Of a stretch of DNA of 5,138 nucleotides, positions 1 to 5,138 are shown in pieces. This DNA is from JAUREX01 sp044356825. GTDB lineage: Bacteria; Pseudomonadota; Alphaproteobacteria; Rhodobacterales; Rhodobacteraceae. The DNA lies in the NCBI GenBank assembly GCA_044356825.1, contig JBIKVM010000209.1, forward strand, positions 1 through 5,138, read 5' to 3'. Position 1 is the stretch's first letter, and each line of letters opens with the position of its first letter. The translations under genes and the position numbers were made by a program. The notes beneath the pieces are model-generated. The model saw only the letters and a list, made by a program, of their open reading frames with translations. It was not told the DNA's origin and made no database searches.

Positions 1-4
1 GGCG

Positions 5-38
5 CCGGGCGCAAAAATGCCAGAGCGGCGGCGCCCGG
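5..38. repeat. 8-bp inverted repeat upstream of the dGTPase gene
   Basis: CCGGGCGC at 5-12 is the exact reverse complement of GCGCCCGG at 31-38, with an 18-base spacer. It ends 18 bases before the ATG of the dGTPase-like gene. It has no T-run on either side, so it is not a classical intrinsic terminator. It could be a leader hairpin, an operator, or chance pairing in GC-rich DNA. No convincing -35/-10 pair is visible in the 56 bases available, so the real promoter may lie left of the window. Confidence 0.35.
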
Positions 39-56
39 AATGATACAGGTGATCCG

Positions 57-1199
57 ATGCGCGCCCCCTATGCCAGCCGCCCCGAGGACAGCCGCGGCCG
101 CCGCTTTGCCGAGGCCGTCTCGACCTTTCGCAACGATTTCCAGCGCGACCGCGACCGCATCATCCATTCCTCGGCCTTCCGGCGGCTGAAGCACAAGACG
201 CAGGTCTTCGTCGAGCACGAGGGGGATTATTACCGCACCCGCCTGACCCATTCGATCGAGGTCGCGCAGGTCGCGCGCACCATCGCGGGCGCGCTCGGCC
301 TCGACACCGATCTGGCCGAGGCGGTGGCGCTGGCCCACGATCTCGGCCACACCCCCTTCGGCCACACGGGCGAGGATGCGCTGGCCGCACTGATGGCGCC
401 CTGGGGCGGGTTTGACCACAACGCGCAGGCGATCCGGATCGTGACCCGGCTCGAACGCCACTATGCCGATTTCGACGGCCTCAACCTGACATGGGAGACG
501 CTCGAGGGGCTGGCCAAGCACAACGGGCCGGTGACGGGCGATCTGCCCGCCGCGCTGGCCGAGGCGAACGCGGCGTGGGATCTCGAGCTTGGCACCCATG
601 CGAGCGCCGAGGCGCAGGTCGCGGCCATCGCCGACGACATCGCCTATTCCCACCACGACCTGCACGACGGGCTGCGCTCGGGCCTGTTCGACGAGGCCGC
701 GCTTTGCGATCTGCCGGTAACGGGGCCGGCCTTCGCCGAGGTCGACCGCCGCTATCCGGGGCTCGAACGGATGCGGCGGCGGCACGAGGCGCTGCGGCGG
801 GTGTTCGGCGTCATGGTCGAGGATGTGATCGCGGTGGCGCGCGGGCGCCTCGCGGCCGCCAACCCGCGCTCGGCCGCCGAGATCCGCGCGCTCGGCACCA
901 CCGTGATCCGCTTCTCGAAGCCGCTCTATCAGGATCTGAAGGCGGTGCGCGCCTTCCTGTTCGAGCGTATGTATCGCGCGCCCCGCGTCATGGTCGAACG
1001 CGCGCGCGTGACCGCCGTGGTGAACGACCTCTTCCCTCTCTATATGCGCGAGCCCTCCCTTCTGCCGCCCGAATGGCAGGCCGATGTCGCGGCGGCGGCG
1101 GATCGGGCGGGGCTGGCGCGCATCGTCGCGGATTACGTCTCGGGCATGACCGACCGCTTCGCGCTGCAGGAGCACGCGCGCCTCGCCGGTGGCACCTAG
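57..1199 (+). CDS. dgt: dGTPase-like HD-domain dNTP triphosphohydrolase (type 2 subfamily)
   Basis: The predicted cytoplasmic enzyme (380 aa) hydrolyses a deoxynucleoside triphosphate to the deoxynucleoside plus inorganic triphosphate, which limits dNTP pools. The metal-binding HD signature is visible: His65 (in THSIEVAQ), His94-Asp95 (in AHDLGHTPFGH) and a downstream aspartate, probably Asp194 (in ADDIAYSHHD). The N-terminal block FRRLKHKTQVF (41-51), before the first His, is typical of the family. The length matches the short bacterial type 2 subfamily rather than the roughly 500-residue E. coli Dgt, so the true substrate preference (dGTP or several dNTPs) is not known from sequence. The ATG is preceded by AGGTGA (47-52), a usable ribosome binding site at short spacing. 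The gene converges on bamE with 3 bp between the stop codons. From memory, the orthologue in Rhodobacter relatives is often followed by argS, which is not the case here. The family call is firm; the substrate is inferred. Confidence 0.95.
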   Translation: MRAPYASRPEDSRGRRFAEAVSTFRNDFQRDRDRIIHSSAFRRLKHKTQVFVEHEGDYYRTRLTHSIEVAQVARTIAGALGLDTDLAEAVALAHDLGHTPFGHTGEDALAALMAPWGGFDHNAQAIRIVTRLERHYADFDGLNLTWETLEGLAKHNGPVTGDLPAALAEANAAWDLELGTHASAEAQVAAIADDIAYSHHDLHDGLRSGLFDEAALCDLPVTGPAFAEVDRRYPGLERMRRRHEALRRVFGVMVEDVIAVARGRLAAANPRSAAEIRALGTTVIRFSKPLYQDLKAVRAFLFERMYRAPRVMVERARVTAVVNDLFPLYMREPSLLPPEWQADVAAAADRAGLARIVADYVSGMTDRFALQEHARLAGGT

Positions 1200-1202
1200 C
1201 GA

Positions 1203-1658
1203 TTAGTCGAAGAACTGGTTGGCCGTGACATTGCCGACATTGCGCAGGAGTTGCGCGATCAGGCCGACGTTGCGGATCGAGGTCTCGGTCACGCGGCGCG
1301 AGATCGGCACGACACGACCATCCTCGAGCCCGTAGCGGGCTGTGCCGGTCAGCAATCCGGCCTCGTCGAACGAGACGACGACGACCTCCCGCGAGATCTC
1401 GGTCGAGGCCCCGGTCCCGAACTGACGCCAGCGGCTCTGGACAAAATACCAGTCGCTGCCTTCCATGAGGCCCGAAGCGGTCGGTCGGCCGACCTTGGCC
1501 ACGACTGTCTCGCGCGTGTCGGTGCCGGGGACAAGTTCAGCGATCGACGCTTCGTCCGGGGCATAGCCGTGGTCGCGGTAGCTCGCCGCGCAGCCTGCAA
1601 GCGCAAAGGCCAGTCCTGCTGCGATTGCGGCGCTTCGTGCGATGCGTCCGATTCCCAT
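1203..1658 (-). CDS. bamE: BamE (SmpA/OmlA family) outer-membrane assembly lipoprotein
   Basis: This 151-aa protein is predicted to be a periplasm-facing outer-membrane lipoprotein of the BAM complex, which inserts beta-barrel proteins together with BamA and BamD. It begins with a lipoprotein signal peptide: Arg6 and Arg9, a hydrophobic stretch of about residues 10-20, then the lipobox LAGC with lipidated Cys23. The SmpA/OmlA domain follows. It includes LVPGTDTRETVVAKVGRP (42-59), which fits the opening helices of the family, and a strand-rich part with WYFVQSRWRQF (70-80) and EVVVVSFDEAGLL (91-103). The C-terminal tail repeats the short unit RNVG (129-132 and 139-142). The start is supported by AAGG (forward 1665-1668) six bases upstream. 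It is transcribed divergently from the DUF177 gene, a pairing I recall as common in Rhodobacterales. Its 3' end nearly touches the dGTPase gene. Assignment rests on the lipobox, size, domain pattern and context. Confidence 0.9.
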   Translation of the reverse strand: MGIGRIARSAAIAAGLAFALAGCAASYRDHGYAPDEASIAELVPGTDTRETVVAKVGRPTASGLMEGSDWYFVQSRWRQFGTGASTEISREVVVVSFDEAGLLTGTARYGLEDGRVVPISRRVTETSIRNVGLIAQLLRNVGNVTANQFFD

Positions 1659-1715
1659 GCCGCGCCTTGCCCTGCCTCTTGCCCCGAAGGGCCGCGCCCC
1701 GTAATCGGGAGGCCT

Positions 1716-1740
1716 CCGCGATACCTCTACAGCATCGCGG
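1716..1740. promoter_or_regulatory. 7-bp dyad in the bamE/DUF177 divergent promoter region
   Basis: CCGCGAT (1716-1722) and ATCGCGG (1734-1740) form a perfect 7-bp inverted repeat around an 11-base centre. The half-site centres are about 18 bp apart, so a dimeric regulator could contact both. It sits between two divergent genes and overlaps the weak bamE promoter candidate. It could instead be an RNA hairpin in the DUF177 leader. The rest of the 113-bp gap (1659-1771) holds two short 4-bp hairpins (1681-1692 and 1698-1709) and no convincing rightward promoter. Confidence 0.4.
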
Positions 1741-1753
1741 GCAAGAGGTTCAA
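1724..1753 (-). promoter_or_regulatory. candidate promoter for bamE
   Basis: Read on the minus strand, TTGAAC (1753-1748) is a fair -35 element. After an 18-base spacer comes TAGAGG (1729-1724), a weak -10 matching TATAAT at three positions including the important second A. The predicted transcript would have a leader of about 60 bases. The -10 lies inside the loop of the dyad at 1716-1740, so a protein bound there could block it. This is a consensus match only and the -10 is poor. Confidence 0.3.
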
Positions 1754-1771
1754 GGACGCAAGGGTGCCGCG

Positions 1772-2329
1772 ATGCCCGAGGCAGGAACGAAGATCCGCAG
1801 CATCGAGGTTCAGGGTCGCCGCGCCCGGACGGTCACGTTCGTGGCCGATGCGGAGGCGCGCGCACGCATCGGCAAGGTGCTCGGCCTCATCGCGCTCGAC
1901 CGGCTGGAACTGCGCGGGGTCCTCTCGCCCGAAGGGCGCGAGGATCTGCGGCTCGAGGCGCGGCTGTCGGCCCGCGCGGCGCAGCCCTGCGTCGTGACGC
2001 TTGCGCCCGTTTGGACCGAACCCGAGGCCGAGGTGCTGCGCCGCTTCGTCGCCCGCCCGCCCGAACCTCCACCGGGCGAGATCGAGATGCCCGAAGACGA
2101 CACGATCGAACCCATGCCCGAGGTGATCGATCTCGCCGAGATCGCGACCGAGGCGCTGGCGCTTGCCCTGCCCGACTATCCGCGCGCCGAGGGTGCAAGC
2201 CTTGGCGAGGCCGTTTTCGGCCCGCCGGGCAGCGAACCGCTGCGACAGGCAGACTTGCGCCATTTCGCGGCCCTCAAGGTGCTCAAGCGCGATGCACCCC
2301 CGGATGGGCAAACGGGCGGCGACGCCTGA
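1772..2329 (+). CDS. yceD: DUF177 (YceD family) protein, likely large-subunit rRNA accumulation factor
   Basis: This 185-aa protein belongs to the YceD/DUF177 family. Family members are cytoplasmic and have been linked to accumulation of 23S rRNA in bacteria and plastids, but their biochemical activity is unknown. Visible family features are the central QPCVVTLAPV (71-80, with Cys73) and the acidic segment starting EDDTIEP (108-114) that leads into PEVIDLAEIATEALALALP (116-134). A block with GASLGEAVFGPPG (141-153) follows. There is no signal peptide or membrane segment. The reading frame is open upstream to 1625, but ATG 1772 is preferred. It has AAGGG at 1760-1764 with seven-base spacing, and the upstream residues overlap the bamE start region and look non-coding. 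It is first in the cluster with rpmF, plsX and fabH, the usual neighbourhood of this family. The symbol follows the E. coli homologue; sequence identity to E. coli YceD is expected to be low. Confidence 0.88.
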   Translation: MPEAGTKIRSIEVQGRRARTVTFVADAEARARIGKVLGLIALDRLELRGVLSPEGREDLRLEARLSARAAQPCVVTLAPVWTEPEAEVLRRFVARPPEPPPGEIEMPEDDTIEPMPEVIDLAEIATEALALALPDYPRAEGASLGEAVFGPPGSEPLRQADLRHFAALKVLKRDAPPDGQTGGDA

Positions 2330-2349
2330 GTGCGGCCAAGAGAAAGCAC

Positions 2350-2377
2350 TTGCGCGCGGCCCGAATCCGGCTATGGT
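2350..2377 (+). promoter_or_regulatory. candidate housekeeping promoter for rpmF
   Basis: TTGCGC (2350-2355) and TATGGT (2372-2377) are separated by 16 bases. The -10 matches TATAAT at four of six positions, including the key A at position 2 and the final T. The -35 keeps the TTG triplet favoured by alphaproteobacterial sigma-70 enzymes. It lies just after the DUF177 stop codon and would start transcription around 2384, giving a leader of about 95 bases. This would let rpmF-plsX-fabH be expressed separately from the DUF177 gene. A GAATC site (2363-2367) sits in the spacer. Confidence 0.55.
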
Positions 2378-2391
2378 CCGCCGCTCAAATC

Positions 2392-2462
2392 CCGGGGGCG
2401 CCCGGCGGTCGGCCGTGCCGGCCGACAGGCGTCAGTCCCGTCCACCGCAGGGGCCAGTCCCC
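2392..2462 (+). promoter_or_regulatory. hairpin-rich leader of rpmF
   Basis: The 151-base gap between the DUF177 gene and rpmF holds no gene. It contains three successive potential hairpins: CCGGG/CCCGG (2392-2396 and 2401-2405, 4-base loop); GTCGGCC/GGCCGAC (2408-2414 and 2420-2426, 5-base loop, the strongest); and GGGG/CCCC (2450-2453 and 2459-2462, 5-base loop). All would lie in the transcript from the promoter candidate at 2350-2377. None is followed by a U-run, so they do not look like intrinsic terminators. A role in mRNA stability or in control of L32 translation is possible but unproven, and GC-rich DNA forms such stems by chance. Confidence 0.35.
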
Positions 2463-2480
2463 GCCATCCGAGGTAGAGAC

Positions 2481-2687
2481 ATGGCCGTCCAGCAGAACCG
2501 AGTGACACGGTCCCGCCGCAACATGCGCCGCGCCCATGATGCGCTCGTGGCCGCAAATCCCAATGAATGCGGCAACTGCGGCGAGCTGAAGCGCCCGCAC
2601 CACGTCTGCCCGTCTTGCGGGCACTACGACAGCCGCGAAGTCGTGGCGCGCGCGCCCGAGACCGAATCCGAGGACGACGCGGCCTGA
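2481..2687 (+). CDS. rpmF: 50S ribosomal protein L32 (bL32), zinc-ribbon form
   Basis: bL32 is a small structural protein of the large ribosomal subunit (68 aa here). The N terminus is basic and rRNA-binding (MAVQQNRVTRSRRNMRRAHD, 1-20). A zinc ribbon follows, with Cys30-X2-Cys33, nine residues, then Cys43-X2-Cys46, so this is the zinc-binding C+ type rather than the cysteine-free paralogue some bacteria make under zinc limitation. The tail after about residue 58 is acidic (PETESEDDAA). The start ATG follows AGGTAGAGAC (2471-2480), whose AGG is a modest ribosome binding site with seven-base spacing. The frame stays open upstream, but only this ATG gives the canonical L32 N terminus MAVQQNR. 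A high-GC stretch with a 5-bp stem (2688-2692 and 2701-2705) separates it from plsX, 35 bp downstream. The call is secure. Confidence 0.97.
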   Translation: MAVQQNRVTRSRRNMRRAHDALVAANPNECGNCGELKRPHHVCPSCGHYDSREVVARAPETESEDDAA

Positions 2688-2722
2688 GGGCGTCCTCCGG
2701 CGCCCAGGCCCGGCACAGCCCC

Positions 2723-3841
2723 ATGGCACACGGCTCCGACAGCAGCGACCGAGGAACTGACGCCCAGCCAGAGGCCCGGGTGGTCGTTTCGATCGATGCG
2801 ATGGGCGGCGACATGGGCCCGGCGGCGGTCGTCGCGGGCGTTATCGCCGCGGCGCGCCAGAACCCCGGTCTGCACTTCATCCTTCACGGCCCCGAGGCCG
2901 ATCTGCGTCGCCTCGTCGAGCGCGAGAGCGGCGTCGCCGCACGCTGCGTGATCCGCCACGCCGATCGCGTCGTGTCGATGGGCGACAAGCCGAGCCAGAT
3001 CCTGCGCCAGAGCGAGGGCACCTCGATGTGGAGCACGATCGAGGCAGTGCGCGACGGGTCTGCTGCGGTCGCGGTGTCGTGCGGAAATACCGGCGCGCTC
3101 ATGGCGATGGCGATGATCCGCCTGCGCAAGCTGCCGGGCGTCAGCCGCCCGGCCATCGCCTGCCTGTGGCCCTCGCGGAATGCGTCCGGCTTCAACGTGA
3201 TGCTCGATGTCGGTGCGGATGTGCGCGCCGATGCCCCCGATCTTGCGCAGTATGCGCTCATGGGCGCGGCCTATGCCCGCCACGGCCTCGGGATCGCGAC
3301 ACCGCGGGTCGGGGTGCTGAATGTCGGCACCGAAGAGCACAAGGGCCGGCCCGAACTGCGCGCGGCCCTCGACCTCATCACCGCGACCGCCGCAACTGGC
3401 CGGTTCGCCTGCGCGGGCTTCGTCGAGGGCACCGACATCCCCTCGGACCGGGTGGACGTGATCGTGACGGACGGATTCACCGGCAATGTCGCCCTCAAGA
3501 CCGGAGAGGGGACGGCCCGGCTCATCCGCGATTTCCTGCGCGAGGCATTCGGGGCCTCGATCTGGTCGCGCGTTGCCGCGCTGCTGGCCATGTCATCGCT
3601 GCGCCGGCTGCAAGGCCGGATCGACCCGCGCCGGGTGAACGGCGGGGTGTTTCTGGGGCTGAACGGCACGGTCGTGAAGTCGCACGGCTCGGCCGATGCG
3701 ACCGGAGTCGCGGCCGCGATCGACCTGGCCCACCGCCTCGCGCGGTCGGGCTTTCAGCAGGGCCTGGCGGCGCAACTGGCATTGACGACCGGGGCGAGCG
3801 AGGGTGCCACCGCGGTCCCGGCCCTCGGAGGGGCAGAGTGA
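2723..3841 (+). CDS. plsX: PlsX, acyl-ACP:phosphate acyltransferase
   Basis: PlsX converts acyl-ACP and phosphate to acyl phosphate, the donor that PlsY uses to acylate glycerol-3-phosphate. It is a soluble, membrane-associated enzyme at the branch from fatty-acid to phospholipid synthesis. The 372-aa product shows the family blocks in order: DAMGGDMGP (25-33), SCGNTGAL (119-126), MLDVGAD (160-166), LNVGTEEHKG (199-208), VTDGFTGNVALKT (248-260) and NGGVFLGLNGTVVKSHGSAD (306-325). The usual alanine before GNTGA is a cysteine (Cys120). The start is uncertain. ATG 2723 has no clear ribosome binding site, and its first 19 residues are polar and of low complexity. An in-frame GTG at 2780 has AGAGG (2770-2774) five bases upstream and would give 353 aa, close to the 356 of E. 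coli PlsX. The stop overlaps the fabH start by one base. The function is firm. Confidence 0.96.
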   Translation: MAHGSDSSDRGTDAQPEARVVVSIDAMGGDMGPAAVVAGVIAAARQNPGLHFILHGPEADLRRLVERESGVAARCVIRHADRVVSMGDKPSQILRQSEGTSMWSTIEAVRDGSAAVAVSCGNTGALMAMAMIRLRKLPGVSRPAIACLWPSRNASGFNVMLDVGADVRADAPDLAQYALMGAAYARHGLGIATPRVGVLNVGTEEHKGRPELRAALDLITATAATGRFACAGFVEGTDIPSDRVDVIVTDGFTGNVALKTGEGTARLIRDFLREAFGASIWSRVAALLAMSSLRRLQGRIDPRRVNGGVFLGLNGTVVKSHGSADATGVAAAIDLAHRLARSGFQQGLAAQLALTTGASEGATAVPALGGAE

Positions 3842-4809
3842 TGCGGCGCGCCTGCATCCGCGGGGTCGGCCATTATCTGCCCGAGCGGATCCTCGGGAAC
3901 GATCATTTCGAGGCGACCCTCGCGACCTCGGACGACTGGATCCGCGAACGCTCGGGCATCGAGCGGCGCCACTTCGCGGCCGAAGGCCAGACGACCTCGG
4001 ACCTCGCGATCCGGGCCGGGCAAGCAGCGCTTGCCGATGCGGGCCTCGGACCGGATGCAATCGATGCTGTCATCGTCGCGACCTCGACGCCCGATCTGAC
4101 TTTCCCTTCGGCTGCGACCATGGTGCAGGCAGGTCTGGGGATGACGCGCGGCTTTGCCTACGACGTGCAGGCCGTCTGCGCGGGCTTCGTCTTTGCCATG
4201 GCCAACGCCGACGCGCTGATCCGCGCGGGCCTTGCCGGGCGGGTGATGGTGATCGGGGCCGAGACCTTTTCGCGGCTGATGGACTGGACCGACCGCAGCA
4301 CCTGCGTGCTTTTCGGTGACGGCGCGGGCGCGGTGATCCTCGAGGCGGCCGAGGGCGCGGGCACGCCCGACGACCGTGGCATCCTCGGGGTCGATCTCAA
4401 CTCCGACGGGCGGTATCGCGAACTGCTCTATGTCGATGGCGGCGTCTCGACGGGCAGCGTCGGGCATCTCAGGATGCAGGGGCGCGAGGTCTTCCGCCAC
4501 GCGGTCGAGAAGCTGGCCGCGACCGCGCAGGCGGCACTGGGCAAGGCCGGCCTGCACGAGGGCGCGGTCGATTGGGTCGTGCCGCATCAGGCCAATCTGC
4601 GCATCATCCAGGCCACCGCCGCGCGGCTTCAGGTGCCGATGGAGCGGGTGGTGGTGACGGTGCAGGACCATGGCAACACCTCGGCCGCGTCGATCCCGCT
4701 CGCGCTGTCGGTCGCGTGTGGGCGCGGGCAGATCCGGCCGGGGCAGGTTGTCGTGCTCGAGGCGATCGGCGGCGGGCTTGCCTGGGGTTCGGTCGTCCTG
4801 CGGTGGTAG
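3841..4809 (+). CDS. fabH: FabH, beta-ketoacyl-ACP synthase III
   Basis: FabH starts type II fatty-acid synthesis in the cytoplasm by condensing acetyl-CoA with malonyl-ACP to give acetoacetyl-ACP and CO2. The 322-aa product carries the full catalytic triad in its usual contexts: Cys113 (in AVCAGF), His249 (in VPHQANLRI) and Asn279 (in DHGNTSAAS). It also has the glycine-rich C-terminal GGGLAWGS (310-317), and residues 32-36 (DWIRE) match the conserved N-terminal region. Length is normal for the family (E. coli 317). The ATG shares its A with the plsX stop in a TGATG junction, and GGAGG (3827-3831) lies nine bases upstream inside plsX, so translation is probably coupled. The frame is open for over 800 bases upstream through plsX, but that is a GC artefact. 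Acyl-CoA chain preference cannot be read from the sequence. The call is secure. Confidence 0.97.
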   Translation: MRRACIRGVGHYLPERILGNDHFEATLATSDDWIRERSGIERRHFAAEGQTTSDLAIRAGQAALADAGLGPDAIDAVIVATSTPDLTFPSAATMVQAGLGMTRGFAYDVQAVCAGFVFAMANADALIRAGLAGRVMVIGAETFSRLMDWTDRSTCVLFGDGAGAVILEAAEGAGTPDDRGILGVDLNSDGRYRELLYVDGGVSTGSVGHLRMQGREVFRHAVEKLAATAQAALGKAGLHEGAVDWVVPHQANLRIIQATAARLQVPMERVVVTVQDHGNTSAASIPLALSVACGRGQIRPGQVVVLEAIGGGLAWGSVVLRW

Positions 4810-4838
4810 TTGACTCGCGCCCTTCGAGCGAGCAATTT
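4810..4838 (+). promoter_or_regulatory. candidate promoter for ihfA
   Basis: TTGACT (4810-4815), starting directly after the fabH stop codon, is a good -35 match. Seventeen bases later CAATTT (4833-4838) is a weak -10, but it keeps the two most important positions, the A at 2 and the T at 6. A 5-bp stem CTCGC/GCGAG (4814-4818 and 4828-4832) overlaps the spacer, and a GACTC site (4812-4816) overlaps the -35. The 62-base gap and this promoter suggest ihfA can be expressed apart from fabH. I see no other feature in the gap except the ihfA ribosome binding site. Confidence 0.4.
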
Positions 4839-4871
4839 GAAACCATTCGGATTTGGTCGCGGAGAAGGGCA

Positions 4872-5138
4872 ATGTCGGAAAACACGCTCACGCGGATGGA
4901 TCTGAGCGAGGCTGTCGTGCGCGAGGTCGGATTGTCGCGCAACGAATCGGCGCATCTTGTCGAGTCGATCCTGCTCAGCATCTCGGACGCCCTCGTCGGG
5001 GGCGAGAGCGTCAAGATCTCTTCCTTCGGGACATTCTCGGTGCGCAGCAAGAATGCCCGCATGGGACGCAACCCGAAGACCGGAGAGGAAGTGCCGATCA
5101 CGCCCCGCCGCGTGCTGACCTTCCGACCCTCCCATGTC
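4872..5138 (+). CDS. ihfA: integration host factor subunit alpha (3' end cut by window edge)
   Basis: IhfA pairs with IhfB to form IHF, a nucleoid protein that bends DNA sharply at specific sites and acts in replication, recombination and transcription. The 89 residues present show the HU/IHF fold: an N-terminal helical part starting TLTRMDLSEAVVREVGLSRN (5-24), the KISSFGTF block (48-55), and the DNA-binding arm with GRNPKTGEEVPI (65-76), whose Pro68 is the residue expected to intercalate in DNA. The alpha-subunit identity comes from the TRMDLSEAV start and the arm sequence. The reading frame is open to the last base; a full IhfA of about 100 residues would need roughly 11 more. The ATG is preceded by GGAG (4861-4864) at seven-base spacing, also readable as GAAGGG. 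Its place after fabH is the usual one in Rhodobacterales as I recall it, often with a MerR-family gene next. Confidence 0.96.
   Translation, partial: MSENTLTRMDLSEAVVREVGLSRNESAHLVESILLSISDALVGGESVKISSFGTFSVRSKNARMGRNPKTGEEVPITPRRVLTFRPSHV

Noticed and set aside
491..1228. A 245-residue forward open frame overlapping the dGTPase gene
   Set aside because: It is composed mostly of Arg, Gly and Ala in the wrong frame of a gene with clear HD motifs; it is a shadow.
1679..1707. Possible rightward promoter for the DUF177 gene (TTGCCC, 17 bases, TAATCG)
   Set aside because: The -10 shares only its first two bases with the consensus. A promoter must exist somewhere in this gap or beyond, but this match does not support it.
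2624..3340. A 238-residue minus-strand open frame over rpmF and plsX
   Set aside because: It has low-complexity composition, no motif, and lies opposite two well-conserved genes.
3028..4809. A long forward frame joining part of plsX to fabH as one 593-residue protein
   Set aside because: The part before 3841 is the wrong frame of plsX: it is Arg/Gly/Pro-rich and has no family motif. Conserved FabH sequence begins exactly at ATG 3841 with its own ribosome binding site. The open frame is a by-product of GC-rich codon use.
4814..4838. Possible intrinsic terminator after fabH (CTCGC/GCGAG stem followed by CAATTT)
   Set aside because: The stem is only 5 bp with a 9-base loop and is followed by at most three Ts. 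The same bases are better explained as the ihfA promoter spacer and -10.
4831..4860. Possible IHF binding site for autoregulation of ihfA
   Set aside because: The AT-rich stretch gives only a partial match to WATCAANNNNTTR on the minus strand (TTTCAA, with the downstream TTR missing), too weak to call.
3754..4872. A 372-residue minus-strand open frame antisense to plsX and fabH
   Set aside because: Its translation is rich in His, Arg and Asp with no recognisable domain, as expected for the complement of GC-rich coding DNA. Both strands cannot plausibly carry such conserved enzymes, and FabH is certain.
1..5138. Mobile elements, CRISPR arrays, tRNA or rRNA genes, or a novel defence or biosynthetic system
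   Set aside because: All coding space is accounted for by seven conserved housekeeping genes and four short gaps between them. No repeat arrays, transposase motifs, tRNA-like folds or unfamiliar genes were found.

Overview
The window is chromosomal core sequence from a GC-rich alphaproteobacterium, most likely a member of Rhodobacterales (Rhodobacteraceae/Paracoccaceae). I infer this from the high GC with strong G/C third positions, the protein sequences (notably IhfA, L32 and the DUF177 protein), and the gene order bamE < > DUF177-rpmF-plsX-fabH-ihfA. From memory that order is characteristic of this order of bacteria. No genus can be named from the sequence alone. There are seven protein genes, six complete and one cut by the right edge. 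I see no tRNA, rRNA, CRISPR array, insertion sequence or phage gene.

Layout: 1-56 is a short upstream region with an 8-bp inverted repeat. 57-1199 (+) is a dGTPase-like HD-domain triphosphohydrolase. It meets, tail to tail and only 3 bp apart, the lipoprotein gene bamE (1203-1658, -). A 113-bp divergent promoter region (1659-1771) with a 7-bp dyad separates bamE from a rightward cluster. That cluster is a DUF177/YceD protein (1772-2329), a 151-bp gap with a good candidate promoter and a structured leader, rpmF (2481-2687), plsX (2723-3841), fabH (3841-4809, sharing one base with plsX), a 62-bp gap with a candidate promoter, and ihfA (4872 to beyond 5138).

How the genes fit together: DUF177 and L32 belong to the large ribosomal subunit (23S rRNA accumulation and a zinc-ribbon ribosomal protein). 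PlsX and FabH share the start of lipid synthesis: FabH begins fatty-acid elongation, and PlsX diverts finished acyl-ACP into phospholipid as acyl phosphate. BamE helps insert outer-membrane proteins. The arrangement links ribosome production to membrane growth, as the yceD-rpmF-plsX-fabH cluster does in many bacteria. ihfA supplies one subunit of the nucleoid protein IHF and probably has its own promoter. The dGTPase is functionally separate.

I found no previously undescribed system. The observations worth a second look are small non-coding ones: the dyad between bamE and the DUF177 gene, the hairpin-rich rpmF leader, CcrM-type GANTC sites inside two candidate promoters, and the tight dgt/bamE junction.
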